Shown here in pieces: positions 9,291-21,130 of a DNA stretch of 64,000 nucleotides. The notes under the pieces were generated by a model, which was not told the DNA's origin, searched no databases, and was given only the letters and a program-made list of their open reading frames with translations. The stretch is taken from NCBI GenBank assembly GCA_951812925.1, contig OX638369.1:620001-684000 (forward strand), given 5' to 3'. The position numbers and the translations under genes were made by a program. This DNA comes from Calliopum simillimum. Lineage: Eukaryota; Arthropoda; Insecta; Diptera; Lauxaniidae. Each line of letters opens with the position of its first letter. Positions within the stretch are counted from its first letter, which is position 1.

Positions 9291-10480
9291 ATGTGGTTCA
9301 AAATTATAAATTGTAATCTAAGTATATAGATAGACATACATTACTGTTAATTAAAAAAAAAATAAAAATTAAAATAATAAAAACTTTTCGTAGTCACTAC
9401 TATGTGTGTATTTTAAGCTTTAATTACGCTATTTTGTCTTGTTGAAAAATTCGAATGTTTAACTTAAGGTGACTTAGCGTAACTTACCTGTTAATTTCCT
9501 AACAATTACTTTAAGCTTAGGTTTATTGTAATACGAAACTATATGATTTTCAAGTAGGCTAGGCGCTCACCTGTAATAGCACCTAAATTTAATATAAGAA
9601 GCTTTATGTATTTTAACAAGCATTTCTTTAGTTTGGTAAGATTTTCATTGAAAAGTTTATCTACTCACAATAAAAGAAATTTATTAAAACTTTGTTTTTA
9701 CAATTTGATTTTTATTTTAAATTTAATAAATTAATTAAAAAAAAATGGGTTTTCTTTTATTTATTGGAGACACTCTAAATAATTATGCTAGCGAAAGGTG
9801 TTATGAAGATAATTAATTAACATGAGATTATTACAAGATGAAAAATTGTCAACAGGTACCATGGAATAGACAAATATGCACATAATTTTTGCTTAGGATT
9901 TTTTTTTGTAAGCCTTATCACCCAAATGTTCTCTCACTCCAGTTTTTTTATGCAAAGTTATTCATTGTGGTCCAAATATTCAGGCATTTTTTTATTTTTT
10001 TTTTTTTTTTTTTGAAATCAGACAGTGAGTTTTTCGATTTTCCCCAGTCTTTTTCTGATAGTGTCATTTTATTAGTGGATTCGGATTCATCATAAGCATC
10101 AATATTTTTTTTTGTTGCTTCTCTTCTAAATACACTTAGAATTCACTTTAAAAATTATCCAAAAAAAATTCTTAAAAATAAAATATCTCATTAACGCGAT
10201 CAGCTAGAGTTTTACAAAATACCATTTTTGAATCTAAGGACAGATGGAAACTTACTGCATACTCAGTTTGTTAAATTAATTTTTGTGAAATTCGAATAGC
10301 TCGTTGTCTGATTCCAAAAAAAAAATTTTCCTGTATATTTGGACCTCAGTTAATAACTTTACATAAAGAAGCCTGGAGTGCGAGAACCTTTGGGTAAAAC
10401 AGAGTTCAAATAAACCGTGTTATATGCATGTAAAGAATAACAAAAGAGAAGAGGTGAAAGTTTTTCATAGATACTGAAAT
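9290..10480. other. Unassigned AT-rich stretch
   Basis: Contains poly-A and poly-T runs (for example 9352-9364 and 9990-10014) but no supported gene, TIR pair or RNA gene. A short phrase near 10200 (GATCAGCTAGAGTTTTAC) has a relative near 29210 (GATCAGCTAGGATTTTAC), which suggests a shared old repeat. Confidence 0.3.
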
Positions 10481-10482
10481 AC

Positions 10483-10633
10483 ATATCGTCGTCTGAGTTC
10501 TCTTTTACCCCATAAGCATATTCGTTAAAAAAGCAAAATAACATATCTTTTGTCGAAACAGACGCAAGTTATTTGCTTTTGTTTTTTTAACAAATATGCG
10601 TATGGGGCAAATGAGAACTCGGGCGACGATATA
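10483..10633. repeat. 150-bp hairpin
   Basis: ATATCGTCGTCTGAGTTCTC at the left pairs imperfectly with GAGAACTCGGGCGACGATAT at the right, with TACCCCATAAGCATATTCGT against a complementary segment. The loop is about 30 bp. MITE-like; no target duplication resolved. Confidence 0.6.
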
Positions 10634-11057
10634 TCAATCTTAAGTCAAATTACTTGACTTGAAAGTCTTCTGTCTGTCTGTCTACTGAAATTACGATTAA
10701 GACCAAACAAATGAAGCTAGATGCATGCAGTTTTGTACAAATAATACTCAATATAGAAACCTGAAAAATCAACGTAATTTACCGCCATCCGTCGTTATTA
10801 TTCGATAAAAAGCCATTAAACAGCCAACTTAATATATGTACATAGATATATTAAATATCATAATTGATCATATTCAAATTTTGTCCACAGCTTGGAGCGC
10901 GAAGTCAGAATTAGGTAAATATCCATTTCAAAATGATTCACGAGATTTTTGATTTCGCATAATACGAGTATAACAGAATAAGAGTTTAATAAAACATTGG
11001 GGTCGAAATTGGTCCGTCCTCTCATAAGTTTTCTAGCGGCGTGACCCTGCCCATTTT

Positions 11058-11868
11058 TATAAAAAAAATTTTCCCCAGTGCCAATTAGATATGTACCAAA
11101 ACTCATTTACCTGAGTCAAATATTTTCAGAGATACGACAAATTTCGGTTGGAGGGGGCGTGGCGATGCCCATTTTTTTATTGGATACTATTTACTTAAGT
11201 ATTGTTCATATATGTACTGAATCTCATCCTCCTATGTCAAATATTTTCAATGATAGAATTGATTGTTTCCTTGTTTTCAAATAAATATCGTTTTTCTGAC
11301 CTTAAACGGCCTGCGGGCACTGTCAAATATGTTCCGTTCCTGACCAAATTTTTTTTGCTTGGTGTCTATACCTAGGAGAACAGAAAAAAATACTGCTTCG
11401 ATACCAACTAAGTACCTTAAATTGGTCTTCTTCCATTCACTATACCTGAAATCAAATCTTATTATATGTGTCAAATATTTTCAAAAGTATGGCAAATTTG
11501 ATTTTTTTAGTAGGAGGGGGCGTGACCCCACCCATTTTTATAAAAAGAATTTTTCCTAGTGATAATTACATATGTACCGAATCTCATTCCCCTGAGTCCA
11601 ATATTTCCAGAGATGCAAGAATTTCGGGACGAGGGGCGTGGCATCGCCCATTTTTTTATTGGATGCAATTTACTCAAGCATTGTTTATATACATACCAAA
11701 TTTTATTCACTTACGTCAAATAGTTTCAAATATAGGAATGATTCTTGCAATTAAAGCCACATTTTTCCATATAAATAGCGTTTTTTCGACCTTCAATGGC
11801 CTTGCGGTACGGTCAAATATTTTCCGAGCGGGACCAAAATTTTTATGCGTGATACTTACATCAATAGA
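11058..11868 (+). repeat. Two direct copies of an about 320-bp repeat (offset about 488 bp)
   Basis: Copy A (11058-11373) and copy B (11546-11868) share, in order, CAGAGATACGACAAATTTCG-type sequence, GGGGCGTGGC, CCCATTTTTTTATTGGAT, an AATAGCGTTTTT-type block, then CTTCAATGGCCTTGCGG or its variant. They diverge at perhaps one base in five. They appear to be modules of one dispersed repeat. No coding function. Confidence 0.7.
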
Positions 11869-11929
11869 AAACTTTATAGCTCCTGGGAGCATGGTTTTTT
11901 TAATTTTTAATTTTAACGATAGGCACAGA

Positions 11930-12400
11930 AAGTAAAACTGGTTTGAGTGTTAGCTTTGGCCTGGCCAAAAATTAATTACCCTTCGGCAGAATTTTAAAAA
12001 TCTTATTTTCATTCAAGTTTTCGATCAGAGCTTGCATTTAGTATTCTTAATATCTCAATGAAATTTGGTTGGCGCTTTCAGTATAGCATTTTGAAACTTT
12101 TGCTTATACAGGATGTACCAAAAGTTCCGGAACGGTCCTATATTTTGAAAGCTGCACGTTATATCAAAAACAAAAAAACACTTGACCAATAGTTTTAAGA
12201 GAGCTATTTAACGATATTAATCTTGACCCCCATTACCACCCGCAGGGGTGGTGCGTGTGCAACTTCAAAATTTTGAATGGGAACGACCAATTTGTATTGT
12301 GAAGCTCCCAAAAAATATTAAAATGATTTCCACAGACAGACGGACGTAGCTATATCGACTCAGTAGGTGACGCAGATCAAAAATATATACACTTTTCCAT
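11930..12400. repeat. Interspersed repeat copies (TTTGGCCTGGCCAAAAATTA module and reverse CTGATC module)
   Basis: TTTGGCCTGGCCAAAAATTA near 11955 recurs at about 37530, 39160 and 50815. ACAGACAGACGGACGTAGCT with CGACTCAGTAGGTGACGCAG at 12330-12380 is the reverse form of the 8880 repeat core. Together they look like a fragmented copy of the family best preserved at 50795-51295. Confidence 0.55.
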
Positions 12401-12559
12401 ATTGTAGATGATTCGGAAAGTAAGAGTTCAATCGGAAAAGTTCTAAGGTATAGTCTGATTAGGAAGATTATGGAAATACGCCACAAGCCTGAAAACAGCG
12501 CTTTCTGCAAGGAAGGATATCTCAAAATCCTGAAGGTCAGTATTTGAGCAATTCTGACC

Positions 12560-14640
12560 TCGGATTCAGAGTTAAAAGTTTTTTTTGTGCCTGTGCAATT
12601 AGTAGCTTTGCAATGTTAAACATAAGTGAAAATACCGTTCAAACAACGGAATTGATGGTTACTTAAACCTTTTTTTTTGTTGTTTTTGTTTTTGCTGTTG
12701 CAGTTGTCAGTAATCCGCCACAGCTTGTTAAGCTTCTGTCTTAAGATTTATGTAGGTCAATTTTTCCATGTTGTGCACTGCACCCACATCTGCAATCAGA
12801 GTCACTTAAAGCATACTTTCCAGCTATTTGTGTCTACTTTTACTACAATTTGAAGAATATTTTGTCATGCTCTCAAAACTCAAGCACAAAACACCAGGAG
12901 AAATGGCAAAAATCCCAACATTTTTCAAAGAATTTCAAAAATGAATAACGACAAAATTAAGTCAACAACACAAATTGTGATGCATAGCAGTGAGACGTCA
13001 TCCGCAACTTGTCGTCGGTGCCGGCGGATGTGGCGTGCTTTCTTAATTTACCACTCTTGGCTTAATTTCACAGTTAACATTGCGGACTGAAACTGCGCAG
13101 ATTTTTAAGATCTACGCGCTCGTGTGAATAACTGTTGCGTTTGTTATTGCTTTGTTGCTGCTGATGATGTTGCTGATTTAATTAAGTCACCATTTAAGCA
13201 GCGAATGGCAAAGGTAACCAACAGCATAACCTACCGTCTAACAAAAACAGACAAATTCATTTCTATAGTTTACGGATAAGAACAAATTTCTTTTTTATCT
13301 TCTTACTTTAAGTCACATAATTATTTTTTGTTTGCTTTTGTTCAGATTCAAACTTAATGAATGCAAAGATTTGAGTAAAAAATGATAGCTGTAAATTTTA
13401 GTAGCGAAAATGTTAAACAAAAGACCTAAGACCTAATGGTCACTTAAAACGACATAAAAGTTGAATTTTTCCAACCGCATTTGCCACTTTTGGAACACAA
13501 TTCGGTTAATGAGAATTATCCGCACATAAATTGCTTCCGAAGTTTACAGGTTCGTAATAGACCTTCATTTGTATACTTTTTAGTGATTGGACATTATAGT
13601 ATACTCGTATTATATTTCGCAAGCTATGGAAGCTAAGTTTAGATGAAATTTAGTAGATAGCTGCCGTACATGGTCGAAAAGTGGTCGTAATCAGATTAAT
13701 GCCAAGCTCATTTTTAAAATATAAGTTTCACTTTCTTCACATGTACTTGGTTGCACGCGTATTAATTTTTTAATCGAAAGAAATAGTTCATCAAACAATT
13801 TGTACAAACTGTTGCTGACTATCACATACCAAACAGACTTGCTTCTTTTACAAATTCGAAAAATTCGCTATGTTTGTTTGTTATTTTCGGAATTGGAAGC
13901 AAAAACTGAATTCTTGATTTTCATTGATTTTTTGAAACCTTTTTTCAACAGATGGTGAAGGACGAATTCCTTCCGATGATAAGCACAATGTGAGAACAAA
14001 AATCATTGCATCCCAAAAAATACCGTTCAAACGTTGCATGCCATAAAATAGCTTTGTTAGTGTTAGTTGAAAACATCGACTTGAAATGAACAATTTATAT
14101 TTATAATCGCCCGAGCAGGAATCGATCTCCAGCAACCTGTCTTTTAAACTACACTTGGGCAGCAGACAGCGATTTGTGATTATTACTTGAATAAATTAAA
14201 ATTATGCAGTAGTTAAATGGAAGAAGGGCCCATGTGAGCAAGGATTTGACGGTTTTTACTTAACAATTTTAGTTTAATTTTATGAATTTTTTGCGATTGT
14301 TTGGAAGCTATATTCAGCAGTCGAATATTCGGCTATTCGGATTCCTTACCTTTAGTCAAAACGCTCACAAACGTGGTTGAAGGTCATTTTATAACAAATA
14401 AGTCTTCAGTCAACTTCGCAATAATGATGGGTTTGGCTGAGAGCGCTAACGTGGAGATACATAAGTATATCACACGACAAGCTCCAGGTTTAAATCTCCC
14501 CCAATGATAAACACAAAGAAAATATTTCTTTGAAGCTTAAAGCATAAAATAGGAAATTAAAAAAAAAGTTAAAACTAAAAATTAATTAAAATAAAATTTT
14601 TTTAGCTTAGTTCATGTAACAACGAGCATTATTAAAACAC
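12560..14640. other. Low-repeat stretch without a recognised gene
   Basis: The longest part of the window without obvious inverted repeats. Pyrimidine tracts and a TGTTGCTGCTGATGATGTTG-type triplet run near 13150 are visible. It reads like unique intronic or intergenic fly DNA. I see no open frame with recognisable protein similarity. Confidence 0.3.
14090..14152 (-). repeat. tRNA-like (SINE-type) box B remnant
   Basis: On the minus strand, GCCCAAG and CTCGGGC could form a 7-bp acceptor-like stem around CTGGAGATCGATTCCTG, which resembles a T arm (box B). The interval is only about 52 nt, so it lacks a full anticodon arm. The related CTGGAAACCGATCCCTGCTC occurs at about 55026 and, inverted, at about 39475. 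A dispersed tRNA-derived repeat is more likely than a working tRNA. Confidence 0.3.
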
Positions 14641-15358
14641 TCACAAATGATCCAGGATCCCAAAGCACAATGGTCCCAAAGTGTGTTTCTTGTATCAAAA
14701 TTGTTTGCCCGCTTGGGGACGCATTGTAGAATAATTTCAATGATGGGGGCTTAAAGGTAACTGAACAGGGAAAAAGATAAGCCACTGCTTTAAAAAAATA
14801 AATCGTTTTGACCACCTTACTTGGGACTCAAACCCGAAAAATCGAAAACGGAAAATTTGTAAAATTCCACAAGTCGGGAACCATTTATCCGATTTTTTTA
14901 TGGGTAGATTTTTTTTAATGCGTTTTAGGGATTTCAGTTCCGGGATCCTGGTCTTTTTGCAGTCCCGAAAATCTCGGGATTAGTTGATACGAATCACGGG
15001 ATTTCTTATAATTTATCCGACGTTTTAATGAAAGAAATTGATATATTTTGGAAAAAACTTTCAATTATCTTTCTTCAATTCAACCAACAAGTTTTGAGTC
15101 AGAAAGATGATTCACGTATGCTATAACCTGCAATAAATTTAGACCTAGATTAGATGACAGAAAAATAAATGCATTAATTTCCCTAAAATCGTATTTTAAT
15201 AATAATAAAACAGATTAACAGCAAAAAATTCACACGTATTCCTTGGACAATTCTTAGCATTTTAGGCCTAGTACACTTTTTTCGTAAGATGCTTCCTCTT
15301 GAGTAAAAAAAGGCTTTTGCCAACCGCGGTTTCAAAAGCCAAAAACTCTCATTTAGAG

Positions 15359-15486
15359 CTGGTTCACACGACAAACTAAACTGTCGGGCGATAGTACTTT
15401 TTGTAGGCAAACGGAGGGACCGCTTTCCCCCGTTTGCCTAAAAATAGTACTATCGCCCGACAATTTAGTTTGTCGTGTGAACCAGC
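15359..15486. mobile_element. 128-bp near-perfect hairpin MITE
   Basis: GCTGGTTCACACGACAAACT at the left pairs with AGTTTGTCGTGTGAACCAGC at the right, and the stem continues through GTCGGGCGATAGTACTTTTT to a loop near GGAGGGACCGC. Arms are about 58 bp with very few mismatches. This is a compact foldback element inside the composite repeat. Confidence 0.8.
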
Positions 15487-15599
15487 ACTTAGCGTCTGAA
15501 TCCCATCTTGAGTCATATACCATTTTAAATCTAATAAATTTAACTTTAATTTAAAGTACTTTTAAAAAAAATTCAAGCCAGGTGTTTTTTTTTTTTTAA

Positions 15600-16922
15600 A
15601 TGCAAATTAGCCCAGGAAAATATTATTTTTCTGCGAAATAATTCCAAGTGAATTTTTTTCACCGGAATTATCATTATTTATGCATGAAAAATAAAGTGTG
15701 AAAAGTCCATTGCAAAGTCGTGTGCGCATGAAAAGTTATTAGGGCTCAAAGGTCGCTAAAATCAGTTTTTTGCAAATATCTCGCTAATGCTAACTTTTAC
15801 AGAAAAATTTTGGTCTCCAATTTTATAGCACAGGAAATTTCCTACAAAAGTATTTGCGTACGACTTCTAGTTTAGAAGATCACCCAATTTAAAAAGTTGT
15901 TAACAGTTATGATATGAAATACTACCTATGAGTTCATATTAAAATATCTTGTCGTACCAACAAAATTGAAATACTGTTTAAAAGATAATTTGGTTTTCTA
16001 TATAGCGTACTAATTAATTTTTTTCGAACAACCCATGCCCTTAAATATATTCGTGACAAACCGTTAAGGCTTCGAAAATACTGGTTTTTGAAGGATATCT
16101 CTGAAACGAAGGGTCATATGATAAAAAGTCGGGCACCAATTTTGTAAAAAATTGCAAGATCTACAAAAAGTAAGCGATATGTGTACACATAGAAGTAACC
16201 GTTTAGAAGATATTCCAAAAAATCCCTTAAAATGCCAAAAAACCGGATTCTATTGAATATCTTCTATACGGTTACTTCTATGTGTACACATATCGCTTAT
16301 TTTTTGTAGATCTTGTAATTGTCTACAAAATTGGTCCCCCTACTTTTTATCGTAGTACTTACCAATTCGGAGATATCCTTAAAAAACCAGTAATTTCGAA
16401 GCCTTAACGGTTATTCAAGAATATTTGTGAGGTCATGAGCCGTTCGAAAAAAAAAAATTTGTACGGTATATAGAAAATTAAATTATCTTTCAAACAGCAT
16501 TTTAATTTTGTTTGTACAACTTCTCATTGAAGAGTTATTGCAATTTAAAATGTAAGATATTTTAATATGAACTCATAGGTAGTATTTCATATCATAACTG
16601 TTAACAACTTTTTAAATTGGGTGATCTTCTAAACTAGAAGTCGTACGCAAATACTTTTAACGTACTTTTGTAGGAAATTTCCTGTGCTACAAAATTGGGC
16701 ACCAACATTTTTCTGTAAAAGTTAGCATTAGCGAGATATTTGCAAAAAACTGATTTTAGCGACCTTTGAGCCTTAATAACTTTTTATGCGCACACGACTT
16801 TGGGATGGACTTTTCACACTTTATTTATCATGCATAAATAAAGACAATTGTGGTGAAAAAAATCCATTTGGAATTATTTCGCACAGCAGCTCTTCTTTCG
16901 TCTTATTTTCCTGGGCTAAATG
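15600..16922. repeat. 1.32-kb palindrome
   Basis: Left TTAGCCCAGGAAAATA and right TATTTTCCTGGGCTAA bound it. Stems run through GTGTGCGC/GCGCACAC, AATCAGTTTTTTGCAAATAT, TCGTACGCAAATACTTTT and TCATATCATAACTGTTAAC to a centre near 16240. The stem block TTACCAATTCGGAGATATCC is a variant of the motif shared with other palindromes here. Non-coding. Confidence 0.85.
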
Positions 16923-17317
16923 TAAATTTTTTTTTTTTCAAAATGAAAAGGTAAAGCTATTTAGAGTGATCAATTTACAAAGTTTTATGTTAGCTATGAA
17001 TTTTTGAAAAAAGCACCCTTTCTGTAAAAACCACAAAAATCGCCAACTTTTTTTACAACAAATGATACTAGGACAAAATCCTCCCTTATTATTAATCTTG
17101 CACACTGAAACTACAATACTGCCAAATTTGAGTGAAATCAATGAGAAAAAAATGTTCAGTTAGTACACTTGGCATGTTTTCCTTCATAAGTTTTTATGAA
17201 TTTATAGTTTTTTAAAAAAGGCGTGAATTGCTTAATAAAATGTACCTGTTTTAAGAAATTGTTTTTTGATAGTTTTTGTAGGGGTATTATAAGACAAAAT
17301 AATCGAAAATTTTAATA

Positions 17318-18552
17318 GGGGAGGGGGGGGGGCTAGTGTGGACTGGGGGCTAGTGTGGACAAATTCAAATTCTCGCGCCGTTTTGAATTTTTTGTTTCTG
17401 TTTTATATTTTTCAAGTTGGTATTTGCACTCTGCATCACCAGAAAAAAATGCATTTGTTGACAGTTCAGCTTTCCATGATAACGTGACCGAACGTGTTTT
17501 ATGCAGCAAAAAGTAATTTTTTTGTTGTTTCGTAATTTTAGTGATACTTTTAAACTAATTATTCTTCTGCTGTTGTGTTAATAGATAATACAACTTAAAA
17601 TAGTGTTTATTTAAACCATTGAAATTATTTTTGAAGAACTTTACCGTAAGATTAAAATAAACATATTTTTGTTTAAAAAGACATGAAGGGGCTAGTGTGG
17701 ACAACTGAAATGGGGCTAGTGTGGACATGTCCACAGCAGCTGAAATGACTCCAGAAATCGTCAAACCATTTCTAAAAGCAGTTCCAAGAAAGTACGTTAC
17801 TTAAAAGAAAGAACGACAGATTCACGTATCCCGATTTACCGGATACCAGCGAAATTTACCGAAATGAAATAGTGGCAAAGCTGCCAGAACCACAATAACT
17901 GTGGGAAATATCGCGATCAGCAAGTTATATGAAGTTTGAAACAACATGGACAAAAAGTATTTTATATTGGCCAAATTGTCACGATCCACGGTTCTGAAGG
18001 TTTCGACATAACGTTTCTAAAAAGAAAGAACGATAGATTCACGTATCCCGATATACCGGATACCAGCCAAATTCACCGAAATGAAATAGTGGCAAAGCTG
18101 CCACAAGCACAACTGCCGGGTACATCTCGATCAGCAAGTTATATGAAGTTTGATATAAATTTCTCCAAATACAACATGGGATAGCAGTTAATTTTTTATT
18201 TGTATTATTATTTGTATTACATCATTATTTTCTTGAATAAACATGTATCTGAACTCTTTCTTAACGTTTTTGTATGAATTATCAAGTTTCTTAAGGTGTC
18301 CACATTAGCCCCCAGTTAAATCAATGGTTGTCCACACTAGCCCCGTATAAGGGGCTAGTGTGGACAAGTGTAAGCTCTTTTCAAAATGCATTAATAAAGC
18401 ATTTATGAAAATAAAAAATCATAACTATTGATGCAATTATGAAGGCAAGAGGTATAAGTAATCGCTAAAAATTACTTTATTACAAAACTTGCATATTTAC
18501 ATATATAATTTTGTAATTATAAAAAAACTGTCCACACTAGCCCCCCCTCCCC
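17318..18552 (+). mobile_element. pogo-like DNA transposon fossil, 1235 bp
   Basis: The ends GGGGAGGGGGGGGGGCTAGT and CTAGCCCCCCCTCCCC are TIRs flanked by TA (17316-17317 and 18553-18554). GGGGCTAGTGTGGACA is repeated four or more times near both ends, a subterminal repeat pattern. Inside are two partial copies of a transposase C-terminus. TA target, length and internal protein fit a deleted Tc1/mariner-pogo group element. Confidence 0.75.
17720..18183 (+). pseudogene. pogo/tigger-type transposase C-terminus, tandemly duplicated remnant
   Basis: The block KRKNDRFTYPDIPDTS, HRNEIVAKLPQAQ, DINFSKYN (open 17936-18184) matches the C-terminal tail common in insect pogo/tigger-like transposases. 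A second, frame-broken copy of the same DNA precedes it (17790-17935: CACGTATCCCGATTTACCGG against CACGTATCCCGATATACCGG). An upstream piece, TPEIVKPFLKAVPRK, fits the segment before it. All DDE residues are missing, so it is inactive. Confidence 0.6.
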
Positions 18553-19179
18553 TATTGAATTTCTACTTTATTTAAAAAAAATTCATACAAATCCCGAAAA
18601 TTCAAATTTCTGATCCCGAAAATCCCGGGATCGCAAAAAGTCCAAAAATTGGAATCCCTAGTACATATGTTACCCAGTGAGGTTTTGTAGCATTTATTTT
18701 TTCTATGTTCCCTCGACTTCGTCCATAATCACAATTTCGCAATAGACTTTTGACACTTTATTTTTTATGCATTAATACAGATTATTCCGTTAAAAAAATT
18801 CACTTCGAATTATTTCGCAGAAAATTTTTGAATTTCCTAGTCTTAAAAAAAATGTGTAAGGACGAATCTACTTTGTAAATATCGGGGGGGGGGGGTAAGC
18901 TGCAATGAAAATATATCATTCTTGAGCCAAGTTTCTCTAAATTATCCAAACTTTTCGATTTTCACTGAGCCGGAGTGGTTAAGTTTCCTTCCATACAAAT
19001 CGGCCTATCCTACTCTACACATTAAAAAATAAATCACAAAAATCGGATCAATGGTTCTCGAGTTGTAGAGTTTTATAAATTTTCTGTTTTCGTATTTCGG
19101 GTTTGAGTCCCAAGAAAGGTGGTCAGACCGATTTATTTTTTTAAAAGCGGTAACTTATTTATTTCCCTGTTCAATTACA

Positions 19180-19350
19180 AAGGTTTACAAAAAAAAAAAA
19201 AATATCATGGCGTTTTGACCACACTATGTGTGTGTGGACTTTGACGTCCTGAATCCGGGTTCCGTTTTTTTTCAATTCAGGACGTCAAAGTCCCTAGGAA
19301 ACACATAGTGTGGTCAAAACGCCATGACTTTTTTTTTTTGTAAACCTGTG
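19180..19350. repeat. Hairpin inside the right arm of the composite repeat
   Basis: CATGGCGTTTTGACCACACT pairs with AGTGTGGTCAAAACGCCATG, continuing through GACTTTGACGTCCTGAAT and, outside, GGTTTACAAAAA/TTTTTGTAAACC. The left arm at 14750 lacks it, so it inserted after the two arms existed. Confidence 0.8.
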
Positions 19351-19492
19351 TTATCTTTAAGCCCCCAACATATGAAATCTTTCTACAATGCATCCTCAAG
19401 CGGGCAAAAACTTTTGATAAAAAAACACACTTTGAGACCACTGTGCGACGTTGTTCCACGTTTCTGTCACTTTTTACAGTGCTGTTTTCTCT

Positions 19493-20180
19493 GTGTACAT
19501 TAGGCATGCGCTTATTTTACGATTTTCTGATTTTCGTTGATGCCGTTGAACCCGGCCCTCAAGAGAGGTCAAGGTCAAGTTGAGGTTTCAGGCAAAAAAT
19601 AATGAAAATTTTTTTTTAACTTAGTTAAATAAGTCAGAGCATAATTTTATCTTATAGCAAATTGAAATACCTTTCCAACAAGCTATAATTGTTTAAAATC
19701 GGGTAATAAATACGAATTCTATGAATTTTTCTTTTATCAACATTAGCAAAATTGTCGCAAAATGCCATGCTACTACATATAAATACCATATGTAGTAGCG
19801 GCAATTTTACTAATGTCGCAAAATGCCATGCTACTACATATGGTATTTTGCGGCAATTTTACTAATGTCGATAAAAGAAAAATTCATAGAATTCCTATTA
19901 ATTACCCGATATTAAACAATTATAGCTTGTTAGAAAGGTATTTCAATTTGCTGTAAGATAAAATTATGCTCTGACTTATTTAACTAAGTTAAAAAAAAAT
20001 TTTCATTATTTTCCGCCTGAAACCTCAACTTGACCTTGACCTCTCTTGAGGACCGGGTTATCGTTATCCGATCGCCGTGAAACTTCATAGTATTTGTTTT
20101 TATGACCATTAGAAGGATTTCAGGGGGCGGCATCAACGAAAATCAGAAAATCGTAAAATAAGCGCATGCCTAGTGTACAC
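19493..20180. repeat. 688-bp palindrome
   Basis: GTGTACATTAGGCATGCGCT at the left and GCGCATGCCTAGTGTACAC at the right bound it. Stems include GAGGTCAAGGTCAAGTTGAG and TAAGTCAGAGCATAATTTTA. At the centre (19740-19860) ATGCCATGCTACTACATATG is itself repeated. Non-coding. Confidence 0.88.
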
Positions 20181-21130
20181 GGTGCTCTTGAACAGTCGAT
20201 AGGTTTTTTGAATATGTGGAGAAAATCTGTGAATGGGGTTTCATTTGTATTAGTTTAGTGGTCAGAAAAATGCAAACTCCGAAATCGTAGCTGATCATGC
20301 CCGCGAAATATCGCAAAAATACATATCCCATATAAAATAAAAAAAATTCAGAAAAAAAAACGCAACAAACAAATATAAAAATAGTTATTTTTAATGTGTT
20401 TGGCAATGCTGAATCCGAATCCGGCCTTAGAATTGTTGTATCTTATACGGTTTTTGAGATATCTAAGCCTAAACAAGGAAAAAAAGCCGACGCTATGTTT
20501 TATTGTTGTGTTTTGGAGCTATATAACAGGACGTTTATCCGTAAATTCTGATGCAGAAATAGAAAGCTTTAATCAATCTTCTAAACCTAATTCAAATAAT
20601 GTCAATATCTTTATTTTTCTCAGAGATATCCTAACCTAAAAAGTTAAAAAAGTGCTAAAAACGTGTTTTGTCATTATTTCAGTCTACGATATTTCAGAGA
20701 CATAATTTAAATGCGGTTTTAAAGAAAAAGATTGCAGCTTTCAGATAATGTATCGAATTTTGCGTATGAGTGTTCTATATTCTAGTTATATAGCTTCAAA
20801 ATATAGCAAAAACGGTCTTTTTTCCTTGTTTAGGCTAAGATATCTCAAAAACGCTATCACATATATCAATTTTAAGGCCGGATTCAGATTTAGCAATGCA
20901 AAATACATTAAAAATAACTATTTTTATACTTGTTTGTTGCGTTTTTTTTCCGATTTTTTTTTTTTTTATATGGGATATGTATTTTTGCGATATTTCGCGG
21001 GGATGATCAGCTACGATTTCGGGGTTTGCATTTTCCAGACCACTAAACTAATACAAATGAAATCCCATTCACAGATTTTCTCCACATAGCCAAAAAACCT
21101 ATCGACTGTTCAAGAGCACCGTGTGTACAT
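20173..21130. repeat. 960-bp palindrome abutting the previous one
   Basis: Left ACACGGTGCTCTTGAACAGT and right ACTGTTCAAGAGCACCGTGT are inverted. Stems run through ATGGGATATG/CATATCCCAT and CCTTGTTTAGGCTAAGATAT with a centre near 20650. It shares GTGTACA with the 19493 palindrome, so one probably inserted at the edge of the other. Confidence 0.85.

Larger units (their letters stand above)
14640..19470. repeat. 4.8-kb composite inverted repeat
   Basis: Sequence from about 14657 (AATGGTCCCAAAGTGTGTTT) to 14870 (GGGACTCAAACCC, AACGGAAAATTTGTAAAA) is repeated in reverse at about 19075-19450. Inner arms pair TAGGGATTTC, CTTTTTGC and CCCGAAAATCTCGGGA (14925-15000) with 18590-18662. The enclosed DNA has been filled by a hairpin (15359), a palindrome (15600) and a pogo-like element (17318), and the right arm is split by a hairpin (19185). 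I infer one original palindromic element expanded by later insertions. Confidence 0.65.

Noticed and set aside
14301..14507. 68-residue frame MEAIFSSRIFG as a small gene
   Set aside because: No recognisable domain, no splice or promoter context, ordinary length for chance in this sequence.
15359..15486. microRNA precursor
   Set aside because: The hairpin is too perfect and too long (about 58-bp arms) and has MITE-like structure; foldback element preferred.
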